DNA of 64,000 nucleotides from Notospermus geniculatus. Taxonomy: Eukaryota; Nemertea; Pilidiophora; Heteronemertea; Lineidae. Location: positions 377,163-441,162 of the forward strand of contig NMRB01000079.1 of the NCBI GenBank assembly GCA_002633025.1, in the 5' to 3' direction. The position numbers and the translations under genes were made by a program. This document shows positions 1 through 13,179 of this stretch, one piece after another; position 1 is the stretch's first letter, and each line of letters opens with the position of its first letter. Under the pieces are notes generated by a model. It did no database searches. It was not told where the DNA came from and worked only from the letters and a program-made list of their open reading frames with translations.

Positions 1-66
1 GTCGCGGCTTATTCCGTCAATCTTTTGTTGGGAGGCACTGGCAAACGGGGGCAGTGAAAAACATTA
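1..66 (+). repeat. Repeat fragment at window edge
   Basis: GGCTTATTCCGTCAATCTTT and AGTGAAAAACATTACA recur at 22697-22760, and a diverged form (GCCGCTTATTTCGTCAGACAATAGGAGGGGAACACT) lies at 52495-52560. The element continues beyond the left edge. Confidence 0.45.
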
Positions 67-1037
67 CATTTGAAAACTGGCTTAAAATAGGGGTAAGTAT
101 TGCCACAACTTGCCTATACCATTTGGTACCCGTCAGCACTGTCACTTTGATATTAATTATCTCAAAAGTGAAGTTATCACCCCTTTTTTATGCAATTTGC
201 TGTATAGGCCTGCCCCCAATCTGCAATGCAAAACAAATTATGTATCACCATCGTGTGATACCCCTTGAGATCGTGAGATGGCCCCTTACTGATATGGCCT
301 AGTTAGAGGCTGCTGTTCATCACAGAGTGTTGACTTGTCAGCACCTCTATTTATTGCCTGTATATGAGACTTGGACTAATTAATATTCTTACTTTCCGAG
401 ATTTCCCCAAAGTTGACGACCTCTGTTTAAATATAAACCTTTGGACAGTTTCAATATTCTGGCTGGTTTCAATTTGGGTCGTTTCAATGTGGGTCGTTCC
501 AATGTTTTGAGGTTACCGGTAAAGAGGGAGTACATTCGGAACAGCTTGTGTATTTCTCAAGACGTCGGTGGAATCGATTACAGAGGTCATCTAGAGACCA
601 CTCAATCCTTCTTCCTCCTTATCAACCGTCTGCGAACAAATCTTACAATACCAGTAGTACGATCACAATCAAACATTCCTTCATCATGATTGACGTCAAT
701 GGGAACGACGCCGCGCTGCATGGAACCGTCAGACTCTGGTTTCATTTCACTAACGAGGGAGAGGAGACAGAACACGATAGGAATAGGTCCAATCGTGGAG
801 GAACTGCAAGCAGGCACGAGAATGAATCGGCAGGCAGTTGTAGCGGAACTGGCAGGTGTACTTTAATGGTCATGGCTACGATGAGATAAACCCCCGTTGA
901 CAATCCGTTCCTATGGAATGGTAAGCTGGAGACGAAAGCGAATGCGTTTTAAGAGGGGAGAGACAGAAATGTCAGTTTTAATGGTGGGCATGCTTTACAC
1001 AAACGAGACAAGCTTCGACAGTATTCCTACAATATTT

Positions 1038-1137
1038 AAGACCCGTTTCCACTACAGCGCCGTGGTTTGCAGCGAGTGATGCGGTTTTCACAGGCAACCC
1101 TACGGCGAAATTCGCTGTTTAGTGGAAATGGGTCTTT
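1038..1137. mobile_element. Short MITE with AAGACCCGTTTCCACTA ends
   Basis: Terminal inverted repeats AAGACCCGTTTCCACTA and TAGTGGAAATGGGTCTT enclose about 65 bp. Related segments with CGGTTTTCACAGGCA lie at 4117-4345 and 39518-39594. Confidence 0.65.
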
Positions 1138-1841
1138 ATGCCCCCATCACACTGAGCTAGTTCTCAGTAGACGTTCTTGAAAATGTTGCCCAACGGGTTC
1201 AAACTGTGTGCGAACGGAGTGGACACAGTGGCAACTTTTTACAGTCATTTTACGAACTTCATCATTGGACGGGCTCGGACGGGAAGAGTGCTCCACAACT
1301 TTGAGACAAATTATTTGGCCAACGTTACACGTTCTAGCCCGTACGATTTTTTAGGACGGGACAGGACGTTGAGAACAACTTCAGTGTGACAGTACCTTTA
1401 CGCATACAAAGGTTTGAAGGTGCTCGTGTATAAATGCGCGACCAGCAACTATTGTGGTTCACGGTCCTTACAGAAGTGGCATACCAGCCATTAAACTTAC
1501 CACCAAAACAGCTGAGATAACATGATCAATGCTTCTCTCGGAGCAGGTCGCCAGCAGCCACCAAAACCCTGTGGTACCAACAACACACTGACCGTACTCG
1601 ACCTGTCATCGCCAACTGTATGAGAACCAGCCATTGTCAAAAGCAATATATAGTGAGTAATTACCGTGGTCCCTGGATGACAGCCTGCTGGGGGCGGTAC
1701 ACGGCCTCTATAATGATCTATTAGAAAGTCCAATAAGCTGGAGACGAAACACAAGAAGTGAAGAAGAGTCCTTTATGCTTATTGACTCGAGATGAGTAGT
1801 CGTCGAGGGACAAACCCGCTTTCAATAGGAGCTGTCAGCGA

Positions 1842-1998
1842 GTTGACCACTAGGTGTCACTAGGGCCCAATTCAATGCATCTAGCGGACCCAGTCATTAT
1901 CGATCGAGCAGCGATCACAATAGATTTCCTGTACATTTGGTCCGCTAAGACTGTGCTGCCATCTGTTAGCAATAAGCGCGGCTGACTGCTCCTATTAC
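1842..1998 (-). repeat. Dispersed repeat G, inverted relative to 18600
   Basis: CACTAGGTGTCACTAGGGCC with CCAATTCAATGC...CTAGCGGACCCA is the reverse complement of the segment around 18604-18655; both lie near GGCTGACTGCTCCTATT. Confidence 0.5.
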
Positions 1999-3667
1999 AG
2001 TGACCACTTGGATCGATGCCCGTAGTCGAAAATTCATGTGTAGGCTCAGAGTCGGTACGGATTCCGAACACGTCGGAAATTTTCATCCCGCATGACATAC
2101 CAGAAGTTCTTCAATGGACTTGATTGCCAACTGGCAGATGGTACCGTGCAATAGCCCAGTAATGATACTTTTCTCAAAAAGTGATTGCCACGGGACGGGC
2201 AGGTGAAGGTTTCCAGGAGATTTCTACGGCAGCGCCACCTACAACATGGCGGCCACAAAGTTCTTGCTGGCTTAAAGTGATCGATCGCTGCCATCTTGAA
2301 TATATTAGTGCTAACTTTACTGAGATCACTGCTCGGACGTTTTCTTCTTTGGCCGACTTCGCCGTATCCCAGGCAATCATAACTTTTCCTAACTCCATAA
2401 TCGCCATATTACCGCAATTTGCCAGGACGACATCGACCACAGGAAAAGTGGAACGTCACAGCGGCTTCCCATTGGTTCTCCTTTGTCCAACCGGACGAAA
2501 GAAGCTAATATCACCAATTAGTGAAGGCAAAGGAAAATAAGCATCATTATTTCTGGTATTTACCAAGTATGAAAGGATCACTAGGAAGTTAATAACCATA
2601 TGCTTTTAGCCGGATTACGCGTCGACTGTCCGGCTGTTGTGACAAAGTATATCAAAGGAAGTCGAGAAGAAAATGATGTTGTAAAAAACTGAAATAGCGA
2701 GATATTGGTTCGGATTATGGCTAAGTGATATTTCATTGATGACATTGAAAAAAAATTCAATAGACCGTTAGTTTGGCCAAGTTGACCAAATGACTAATGT
2801 GCCTCCATGTTAATTCGAATCTATGGCCTAATCCCCGATGCCATATTATTTCACCCTGGATCAGCCAATCAGATTCCGTTACTGACTTTACTGCTGTATG
2901 ACAAAAATTTTACATTAAACTGGATCCGGTCAGGAGCTGGTCCGGATACGCAACTGCGGCTGATGTGCTCTCGGCTATCTCAAAATAGCATGCACCAATA
3001 ATCCAGTGACAGGTCTAGCTAGGCCCAGCGGCATTGCACTTTTATGCAACCATGTCCATTCTCCGCTTCTGAAAACATACAAGATGCTGGAGGAGATATC
3101 TTTATTCTTGTGTTGGTGTAGGATTGCCGTCCATTATATACGATAAATCTTAATCTATTGTTGTATTCATCGGCGTTTGGGGGTGTATGGCGATGATACA
3201 AAAAATGACAGTGACACGGATAAAAATGGATAAAAATAGGTGCTAACGTGTCATGTTAATTGTAAGGGTTTCTTCTCTGAGAATAAAGCAACCCACGCGA
3301 TAGGCCTAATCTGGGAACAATTATTGGAACTACGTGTTGCCAAGTCTGAAGCAAAAAGACCATTGTGCGCTATCTCATTCTTAGTATTTCTACCATAACA
3401 ATCATACAAGTGTCACGATATTAAACCTTTGCTGAGATTTACTTGTATGAAAGGAAAGATCACGAAAATAGAAAGTGTCCGTTTATAGAAGACTGTCGTT
3501 TATTATTTGTAAAAGAGATTTTTTTTGTGTCGAGCTGATGTAAAAAACGAACAGAGCAGACATGACAGAACGTCTCTTAAACTGAGCCGAGAGCTTTAAG
3601 CTTTAACTAGGCTCATTTTTGGTTTTTTAGACAATATTGGACGATTTTGCATGTAATGTAGGATGCA

Positions 3668-3815
3668 ACCGGAGCACCGGAGGAAACCTACGCTCTCAAA
3701 GAAGCTGCCCATGTCACGTGCGAGTAATGCGGCCGCCCTCGAATCGCCGGAAGTCGGGATCCCACTTATGCAAGGGTGACAGGCGCCTAAATCTTCCACC
3801 TCACCACTCAAATAC
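3668..3815 (-). mobile_element. SINE-like fragment, minus strand, diverged
   Basis: GGAGGAAACCTACGCTCTC at the left and GGTGACAGGCGCC...CACCTCACCACTCAA at the right parallel the 26226 element in order and orientation. The B box is degenerate. Confidence 0.35.
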
Positions 3816-4116
3816 CAAAAGACACCAGGAAGTGCGCGTGACTCCAACATGGAAACGTGAAAACCGCGTCAAATTCGGTAAAGAACGAGCGGAGACCGAG
3901 GTCAGAACATGGTGCTCTAGCCATTTGGAACATTGAGAAATGTATGTTCCAATCGAAATATCCCGTGACGGCGATATCCCTCGTTCATCACCGAACCCAT
4001 CACCGGGCCCTGGCTCTGTGGCAGTTATTGGCACCAGCTGCTCCGGTCCATTGGCAGTGACAGAGTGGAATCACACTCAATGCCAACATAATTGCCCATT
4101 CCAACCATGGTGGTTA

Positions 4117-4345
4117 ACACTCGTTTCCACGACAGTGGTTTCCCGCGTTTTCTGTGCGGTTTTAGCAGACGACCTTTGTCCATATTTGTCGATCGGCTCC
4201 ACTACAACGGATTCCGCTGCGGTTTGCGGCGCCGTAGCGGTTTTCACAGGCATTGGGATAATCAACACGCCATGTAGTCTATTGTAAACCATCGAAGGAT
4301 TATCCAAAACCCACTACAGCTGTTTTCCGCGCGGTTTCTCCTTCG
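4117..4345. mobile_element. Diverged copies of the GTTTCCAC / TTTTCACAGGCA element
   Basis: Several TTTCCAC...CGGTTTT blocks resemble the 1038 element, including CGGTTTTCACAGGCATTGGG, which is also next to the gap at 39591. The boundaries are not clear. Confidence 0.4.
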
Positions 4346-6194
4346 TTCTCACTTGAGACAGGCAAGAAACAACAGCACGAGGTGGGCGTTTTTAGCAAAC
4401 TGACCTTCATAGCGTCTACGCAGTTCACTCCCAGGAAGAGACATCCGGGGTGATATCTCTCCAATTTCGTCCACAGTTGGGAGCAGTAGACTTTAAAACA
4501 ATCGTATTTTCAACCTCAGTAGGCAATTCGAATTCGTATTCTATGTGAATAAAACTAACACTAGAGTTAACCTTGACGAGCGTCATTGAGACACAACCTG
4601 GGGATTTACTTAAATAATTTACATTCAGTTCTTTCCTCGAGAGACGATTTAGGTGTGGGAACACAGCCGACTGGGGCTGGCGTCCTACGCTTACCATAAA
4701 ACACAGCAGGCAGCTTCAGGGTATACGGATTCACATACGCAGACAGGATACTCTAGATTCAGTGATATAAGGCCGGTTCTTATTATTCCAACCAAGCCCA
4801 CTAGGCCTAGATAATCATGAACATTGACCAATGGGTGAACGACACCAATTCGTCTGTACCGATTGTCATGAATTCATGTCCAGGCCTAGGTGTCAATTGC
4901 GCAGAAGGGTTACTGACAGCGTCCATAAAGATTGCAGTATTGACGTTGGGATGTGCGCTATATTAAAGAAGGACAATCCAAAACTAGGCCTATCAATGAA
5001 CTTCCCGCCTCCAGTCAGCTAGAATGACAATGACCTGTTCAATGCACACTGCACTGGGCGGTCATGGCCACTTTAATGAAGTGGTCTTAGATATGTGAAT
5101 GGAGAGTATTTTCCTTTTAAACATCGTGTGTCAGATCTCAGAGGAATCACCACTGTTTCTCAGACATGAGCTGAGCCGTCTGAGACTCTGACACCAGCAT
5201 CAATGCCAAAAAGAAACATATGAGACATTTTCTCCGCCTGAAAAATACCTTTGTTCCTTCGGATGATTCTTTGTAACGATGTTCCTTGATGCGCATGGAA
5301 AAATAACAAATGACAAGTTGATGACATTGTTAAAGAAGACAAGGAAAGATTGAGTCAGTTTTTACTGGAGATGGAGTTTGATGTTTGATGTGTATTGGAA
5401 GTACAAGCTCTGGAATTGTCATCGAGTCCTGCCCATTCTCCCCGATATTCTGAGGCAAGTTATTACGTAATCGTTCATAGCATTAACCTGATATTTCACG
5501 TTGTCTTAAATTTCCATATTGCATGTCACTTGCAGAAAGAATTACGTCCAACCAAAAATAGATAAAGACCTCTATTTTTGGTGTAACTCACGACGCATCC
5601 TTAGTTGAAGTCCCTGCCTTTTTTCGAAAATCCAAAATTGGCAGTGAGAGACATCTGGTGGCAACACATGAAGTGTATCCCTCAGTTACTTCATCGTTCG
5701 CAGTTAAACCTTTATGTTTGATTCCTTGATGGTAGTATGAATGAGGCCTAGTAAATGCTTTTACTTTAGTTCTGTATGTATATCACTCTCAGTCTCCAAT
5801 GCATACAACAATACACGTTATCATGACTGCTGTCCTCTCAGCTCTTTGTACATTATATATACGTCATGTACCAGCATCTGAAAATAGGTTGATAAACAGA
5901 TATATCCCTTTCGACCGTTCTTCAGCAAACATTTCCCGATGAATGTACACAACTTATCCGTGTCAAGTAATGCTAAATTCCGCCCCGGGATAGCTTGTTT
6001 ACAGAACTGAGTATTAAGTCAACGTAGACATATTGGCAAGTTAATGAAAGATTGATCGACTTAGACAAATTATGAGATTTTTCTCTTGAAGTGTTTTCAG
6101 TTAAACGTCATCAGAGGACGGCAAAGGGATTCCATTTGGTCTAAGTCATGGCCGTTAACTCTTCAAAGACGTATGATGATATTCAAATTAATTA

Positions 6195-6343
6195 GGGAGG
6201 TTTCGAAATCAAACGATCAACGTAAACTTTACGACAACGTTATTTTGAGTTCTACACATTAACCAGATTTTATATTGCATTTTCGGTACAAAAATAACGT
6301 TGTCGTTAACGTTTACGTTTATCGTTTGATTTCGAAACCTCCC
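6195..6343. mobile_element. MITE family A, copy 1 (TA target)
   Basis: About 149 bp with near-complete terminal inverted repeats of some 50 bp beginning GGGAGGTTTCGAAATC. It is flanked by TA on both sides, the target used by Tc1/mariner-type transposases. It contains no coding capacity. Confidence 0.8.
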
Positions 6344-7896
6344 TATTATGTCGCCAAACACGGTAGGATTCGCTCTTATAGACAATACCGGGCGAACAAA
6401 GGTACTGCAGGAGGAAACCGGAGTGCCAGGACAGAACCTTGTCTTCTGCCCTCATTAACAAAGTACATGTAGTCTACATGTACACGTACATGTACACAGT
6501 TAGAAATTATTGTAATAATTTTACAAACATTGCCTGCAGCAGAGTCCCCGGAACTTTCTGTAAAACATATGGTATGATTTATGTTTTCCTGTCATGCCTG
6601 TATTGGTTGGACTCAACATTGGACTTTCCATTATGATGCTTTCTGAGAGCAGTATATGAAAATATAATTTGGTCAGCCTCCAGTCAAGTCTCTGTTAACA
6701 TTTCTTTGAGTCTGTAATTTTAAAGATCCAGTCCCTGAGACTCTGCTGCAGGAATTTTCTGTAAAATCCTCTTATTTCTAACAGTGTAGGCTACATTTGC
6801 TTTCCTAAAAGCGTGCTACAGTATATAGATATATACAAATGTACTCTGTATGTCCTTTTCTGCGCTGCAGACGATTCTTTAAAAAAAATGTCAACATCAA
6901 TCTTCATCCGCCTCGTTTCTAATGTAAGTCTCTTTTAAGTTCTACTTCTAGCAGACAAATGACAGTCATTTAACAATTTCTCGGTCCACCCATCAAATTT
7001 AAAGCTCCAGATTCAAGGAGATTAAATTGTCGGCAGTACTACTGCTAGATATGAGATTCCATGGCAACCAGATGCTCTCAATTCACATAAGTTAATTACA
7101 TTTTTAATCACATACCTTCAATCATGTACCTTCATATTAACAGGAAAGCCACGGCTTTATATTCTGTTTAAAAACGCTTTGCTTTCTGATCCAGTCTAAT
7201 TTTACGACATCGCACCGGAAGTGGAAATAATTTTCGGGCGCACCGAACGCTTTACGGCAATTTTCGAATCGGCGGAAATCTCCTTACAACAATTGATAAC
7301 GGACATCCGCTTGTCGAATCTGGCGAAAATCTGCCGGGGTTTACACACACAGAAGTCAATATCGCCGACCATTTAACCATATACATGTAAATGCCTTCGA
7401 TCGAAGCCATTGATTCGACGCTTCTTCCGACGGAACGTATTACACGCCGAATTAACTTCGGCATAAGAAACTGCTAATAGAACCGGAGGCAAAAACAAGT
7501 GGAGAAGTCGAGATTTCTCGTGGGGTTCGGATTAAGAGCGGAAATCGCCATCAGTGTACAGGAATGGTACTTCGGTGTTGCAGACGTTGAGAGAGAGCGA
7601 GACAGAGAAGTTTCTGTGTGGATTGTACCGCCAAGTACCCAAGTACCATCGAAATTCACGCGCGCTGTTTTGTTGTTCAGCTCAGCTGAGACAGGCGTAC
7701 GATGTTGACGAACTAAATTCTGCAGCGGCTAAAAAATCAATTACAAATGCTACACTTTTACACACATCGTCATCCCTAATACTTTGAAATAGGACTTTTG
7801 TAAACATTATTAGTGAATATTTGGTTACATGCACCCAAAACGGCGAAATTCTCAACACAACATAGCTTTCTGCTTATGAATAGAACAGAGCTGTTT

Positions 7897-8031
7897 TGCG
7901 TCACAAACCCCCTCCGCCTGTCCTCATTAGAATATGCAGACTGCGGGTAAAGACCAATGAGCGGGCAGAGAGCTGTCTCTACGTCACAAACCTCCTCCTC
8001 CTGTCCTCATTAGAATATGCAGATTGGGGCA
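7897..8031 (+). repeat. Tandem duplication, about 85-bp unit
   Basis: The segment CTGTCCTCATTAGAATATGC with its flanks (GCGTCACAAACC / ACGTCACAAACC upstream, GCAGA downstream) occurs twice in a row at about 7897 and 7981. Confidence 0.7.
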
Positions 8032-8674
8032 GAGATCAATTTAGACCAATACGGATGGCGTATATCTCTTTAAGAAGGTTCGTTGTCACGACAGCTGCTC
8101 CTATACCTTGGCAAGTGACGTTCTGTGACTAACTGTAATAAAGCTATTCCAATGGGATTGAAACGAGAATACTTTGAAGTCATTACACTGTTTCCCATCA
8201 GCTTTTCATCTCGTTAACGCACTGAATGCGTTTCTAATGAGTACTTAATCAATTTAAAAACACCAAACCACCTCCACTCTGAATTTCACATCCCCGTATT
8301 TTGAGGTCTCTAGTTCCGGTTCCTCTCTAGAGTCCACTTAGCCGATGATTTTCGAGTCGCGATTCGGCGATATATTGGTGTGTCGAAATCTACACTTATT
8401 GACGATGCACGTGGGGATATCATGTACGGTGCACTTGGGAGTTATGTGTAATTGGTACAGAAACTTGGCAGCGGGAACGCACATAAAATCAGACGCTTTT
8501 GAGTTCAGCATCATAAAGATTTCAGCTGCAAATTAGCTCCTTACTGGATAATGGTCACATTTTGGACTTGGGACGGGTCAGATGGGTACATCTCATCCCC
8601 TCGGCACAAGGAATGCATTTAAACCTTTCGCCGTACGATTCCCCGACCAACAATCTCTACAGTTCATTCCACAT

Positions 8675-9077
8675 CCGATTGGCGCGAGGTTTTCAGCCGA
8701 TATCTCCGCAAAGGCTGGTTCAAATTCGACATACCATACATCAATTGACTTGTCTTTCTTGTCGGTATCTTTCTGCTATCTTCATTTTTCGCGTGAGCCC
8801 GACATAACGGATCCCTTTCTCAAAATCCATTTCATTTCGCCATGGTGTTCAGTGCAGTTTACACATGGGCGATGCATTGCGTTATTTCAAAATGGCCGCC
8901 ATTTCGGCCGTGAACACGAACTGTGATTGGTGAAAGAACTTTTTTCTGACACTTTTATAGGGAAAATAACCGTGATGATGGCTGTAGCGGTAAAAAAGAC
9001 AAATCGATTGATGTATGGTATGTCAAATTTGATCCAACCGTTGCGGAGATATCGTTCATAAACCTCGCGCCATTCGA
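8675..9077. repeat. Long hairpin repeat
   Basis: Arms of about 85 bp (8675-8758 and 8993-9077) are imperfect inverted copies sharing ACATACCATACATCAATTGA and its complement, separated by about 235 bp. It has the shape of a larger non-autonomous transposon; clear termini were not found. Confidence 0.6.
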
Positions 9078-9788
9078 AAGTGATGAAAGGTAGCTCCTTA
9101 CGCTTACCAACCAGAGGCGGGTAAATTCTTTCGGGTCTGTTTTCCCGTCTTGGTTCCTAGCAAGACGTTGGGAGACCTGGGAACAGACGAGATTGGCCTG
9201 GTCACATATTCCACGACCTGCTCTCCCGAGCCAAATATTCATGGACGAATGAATGCACCTTAAATTTTGAATGCCGACAATGCGTTCAGAGACATCGTCT
9301 TCCTCCATGGCCTAATGTAATTGGATTAAGGAGACATCGACCACTCGCCGTCTGTCTACCAGAGAGAGGAACTATCGACTCCGTACGAAACTCACTCTCA
9401 CCAGAAACTGATATTTGGTAGCCGTACATCGTGTACACTAATGTACAGTGATCTACTATCAAGTTAGTTTGAGACAGAGTTAGAATCAGGTCGATGAACT
9501 TTCCACGCCGTCTCCACTACCAGCAATATTCTCCTGACAAGTGCAAGCCAAATAAACGCATGCATAAAACAAAGAGATGTTTCGGTTTTTAAAGGAAATT
9601 CTTTGCACGGAAGCATTTTCTGAGCTGCAGTGGTAAAAGTCATTATCTCCACTTGGGATCAGGGGGTAGAAGATCGATTGACGTATTAGCTTTATTTTGT
9701 AGTATACCAAGCACATCGTAGTGTCGAAGTGTAGAGTTGAGCTGTTACTTTAACCAACCATGCTCCTACTGATGGAGATTGTCTTGAC

Positions 9789-9958
9789 CAGGCGCGGATC
9801 CGGGGGAGACCCGGCGCACGCCGCCTTTCGGCCAACAAATCTGTAAAATTGACCGTGAAATGCTGAAATGTGGAGCAAAAATAATTAAAATTTACGCCGA
9901 TTTCAATGTTCCTAGCAAAGTGCGCTCCCTCTTTTCTGAAAACGTGGATCCGCCCCTG
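9789..9958. mobile_element. hAT-like MITE, copy 1
   Basis: A 170-bp element with ends CAGGCGCGGATCC and GGATCCGCCCCTG. The CAGGGGCGGATCCA end is widely seen in non-autonomous hAT elements of animals. A matching interior recurs at 36843. A clean 8-bp target duplication was not found. Confidence 0.65.
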
Positions 9959-11597
9959 TTGACCTCATCTCACCATTTACGCCAAAAGCAGCGACCGGAT
10001 GGAAAAATCCATGTCGTACGGAAAGATCCAGCGTCCAGGTTTTACAAACACCCCTGTGAGTGCGCATGCTCGATGACCGAGTCAAATCTCATGAGTCATC
10101 ACGAAGATTCGAAATTCGATTATCTTAGCAAAATCCGGTGACGCTGTACCGGAGGCAACAATCTCACATGAACTATAATCTCATCTCGTGTAGAAATTTG
10201 ATTGAGCAGTTCGCAGACGACCTTGAAGTACATTTAATAACAAACAACAATACGACATTTTGGGACTCATGGGAGTGTCGTCAGAGAATTGTTTCATCGG
10301 GTAGTGCATTTTGATTACATCTCCTTTGTGATTTCCTGTAGGGAATTACGACACCTCTTGTGTTTTGCGCGTTAATTGAAAATAAGTGGAACGTAACGTA
10401 ATTCCTTTGCAGTTTTTTTGTAGTGATTGTTTCAACGATGTTCTAAGCACCTAACTGCATTAAAGCAGATGTATGTAAAACGTGTACGACTTGATTTTAG
10501 TGCACTCGGCATTACTCTCTCCGAAGTGGAGCTAAACGCAATGAACGAGTTCAAGTAAATACGCTGATGACGAGTGGATTTAGTATGTCTGTTCGGGTAC
10601 ACCAAGGTTAACTATATCCTAACACTGGTGCGTCGTGTGAGCTTCGTGAATTGCATGCACAAACGGTTTGGATAACTCAATGATTCATCTATGAAGAAAA
10701 CGTGAAACCGTAGTCAAAATGGCGGCAGGTGTGAGCAAAACCTTACATATTGAAATAAACACAATTAGCATTGCAGGAAATGTACAGGTTTTGAACTCGA
10801 CCCGAAAATGTCCCCTAGCGACCGAAAAAGAGGAGACAGACTATGAAATGAATTCTGCAAAATCTGATTATTATGGTCAAATTAGGTTATCAGATGCTTA
10901 CCTAGGGATCTCACGTGATTATCCCACATCTCGCGAGACTATGATTGGCAGTGGGCACAGCTGAGGCTGACAGTTATCTGACCGAAGCCGATATGAAGAA
11001 AGGTTTGTGCTGTCAATGGTCTGAAATGAACTCCCAACCGGTGCTCAATGATCGAATTTACAACGAGAGGCTATCATCCGGGAATTGGAATGATTAATTA
11101 AATTAACCTATTGTCGGCCGCTAAAGTGATATTGCGGTCATTCGAGGTATTTGCGATGGCAATCATGTTGGCTAAATATGTGTGGCTAAGGTATTTGGTG
11201 TATGTAAACCTTGCTGGATAGATCAATATGAGAGGAGAATATTCCAGAGTTGCCCAGCAATACACGGTGGAACTTCGTGAATGATTTTGAAAACCGTATG
11301 AGTAGGGATTTACTGATTTCTACAGGTCACCAGGTACCAGTGCACCTGGATTCGCTGGCCCGACGGAGGCTTGTCATGAATACGGTCCCGGCCTGTGTGT
11401 CGTACGCCGTAGTCGCATGGGCACATTCCAATTCCGCTTCAGACAAATATGGGAACACGCAAGAAGTCCACGTTTATGCACATGTACTACATGTCCCCAG
11501 TTGGTAGGTATAGAATGACATGTCACAAATCGACTAACTGTGGACAATGCATTAGATTTTGTCATTGGGACATTTCGTGCAAACTACGATACTGACC

Positions 11598-11711
11598 ATC
11601 CTGAGAACATCAGGCGTTCTTAGTGCTCGCTACCTTCGACGCCGCACACAATTCAAACAGTCTGCGGTGACGAAGGGAGCGAGCAGTAAGAACGCCTGAT
11701 ATTCTCAGGAT
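11598..11711. mobile_element. Palindromic MITE, 114 bp
   Basis: Arms of about 40 bp beginning ATCCTGAGAACATCAGGCG, with the complement at the right end. The pair GAAC/GTAAGAACGCCTGAT is nearly perfect. No coding capacity. Confidence 0.7.
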
Positions 11712-12853
11712 GATACTGACTGTGCATGACGTACAGTATGTGGTGTCACTTAGCAGGATTTCATCTGGGACATCCCAAATACAAAAACACCACCACCCCA
11801 GCTGTGATAAGTTATGAATAATACGCGAGACATGGATTAAAAGTATCAAAAGTAATCCAACTTTTAATGGAATTTGGGAGAAAAGTGGGACTTTTGACGA
11901 GATAAGTGCGTTGATGTTGTTGTGAATCAATGATGAGGAGACATGGCTCAAGGCATTCTTCTCAAAATCAATATTCCTCAAGATAAGATTTGGAAACACA
12001 TTCGAACTAACAATACTTTGAAAAGGATAATATCCCAATTACATGTATCTATGGAGCCTTTCAGAGTTCGAAAATGTTGTCACGGTTTGTTTGCCAATAG
12101 AATGTCAACATCACTTAATGCATTATACTTTGTTTATTTACATATTAAACTTTATCCTTTACCAAAGTTTCCCAATGCATCACTCTTTCACATGACAGAC
12201 TATCAGGGAGAACACAAAAGATCCTCGACAGTGCCACAAAGTTATGAGACATATCAAATTTTGCCATAAGTGAAAACTCCCCGCCATGTCGTATTTATAT
12301 TCTGTATAATTTCCGGTTGTCCGGGAAACTGCTTGTAAAAGCGACGACCAGAAAGGAGAATGACGTATGTTAAAAAGTTCTGATGGTTAAAAATGTCTCT
12401 TTATTTCCTGTTGTCAAGCAAGGCACGCATTTATGATCTTACCAGCTTTGTCACTGTCTCATACGTTTTCTTTCGTATTTCCCGTCTCGTATCAAATGTC
12501 CCATTTATATTCTGTACCATTTCCCTCTCAGTTTTGCAACAATGGCCGCCATCTCAGAGCTCAGAGATAATCGGTACTGATCGGGATAAGGTGACGCGAT
12601 TTACCGATCGTGATGCAACATCACATGCGGATGAACGTCCCGATTTAACTAATGACGGCTGGTAAACAAGGCGATAATACGCGACATAGAAAGACAGCGC
12701 CAAAGAATGATGGCCGTCTGATTGAGTGTAATGAAGCCGAGAGACCATTCTGTACGCTTGTCATATCACGTTAGCCACGTGATTGACAAACCGTTTTACA
12801 TCGTCGTGGGCAGAAAACCTAAAAAATACTGAGTGCTGGGCCGAGCGCAATTA

Positions 12854-13063
12854 GGGAGGTTCAGATAACGTTCCGAGTCTCGACTCCGACTCCAGAGGAT
12901 TCCTTTTTTGGGAACTACGTCATCAAATACAACGGGGTTTTCCAAAGCAATGGTGTTTACCTACACATTCAGGAGAACGAATAGGTGGTAAATTTATCTC
13001 CGACATGAAAAAATCCGAATTTTAGCACCTCGGAGTCGGAGTCGGACCAGATCTTAACCTCTC
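12854..13063. mobile_element. MITE related to family A by its ends
   Basis: A 210-bp element flanked by TA, ends GGGAGGTT and AACCTCTC. The inner arms carry CGACTCCGACTCC and GGAGTCGGAGTCGG as inverted partners. The interior differs from family A, so it is a sister family with similar termini. Confidence 0.7.
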
Positions 13064-13087
13064 TATATTGGCTCTGAAGACAAGAGA

Positions 13088-13179
13088 CCTGTTAAGTGAC
13101 TTTAAACTAATGGTGCCATTAACTAAATGGAAACTGTTGTTAATGGTACCATTAGCTTAAAGTCACTTTATGAAACAGG
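13088..13179. mobile_element. Palindromic MITE, about 92 bp
   Basis: Arms CCTGTTAAGTGACTTTAA and TTAAAGTCACTTTATGAAACAGG with the inner pair TAATGGTGCCATTA and TAATGGTACCATTA. Confidence 0.7.

Noticed and set aside
5551-5582. 12-bp hairpin with CArG-like CTATTTTTGG arms
   Set aside because: Short AT-rich hairpins of this size are expected by chance, and no gene lies nearby.
11610-12038. 142-codon minus-strand frame
   Set aside because: It begins inside the palindromic MITE at 11598-11711 and has no recognisable domain.
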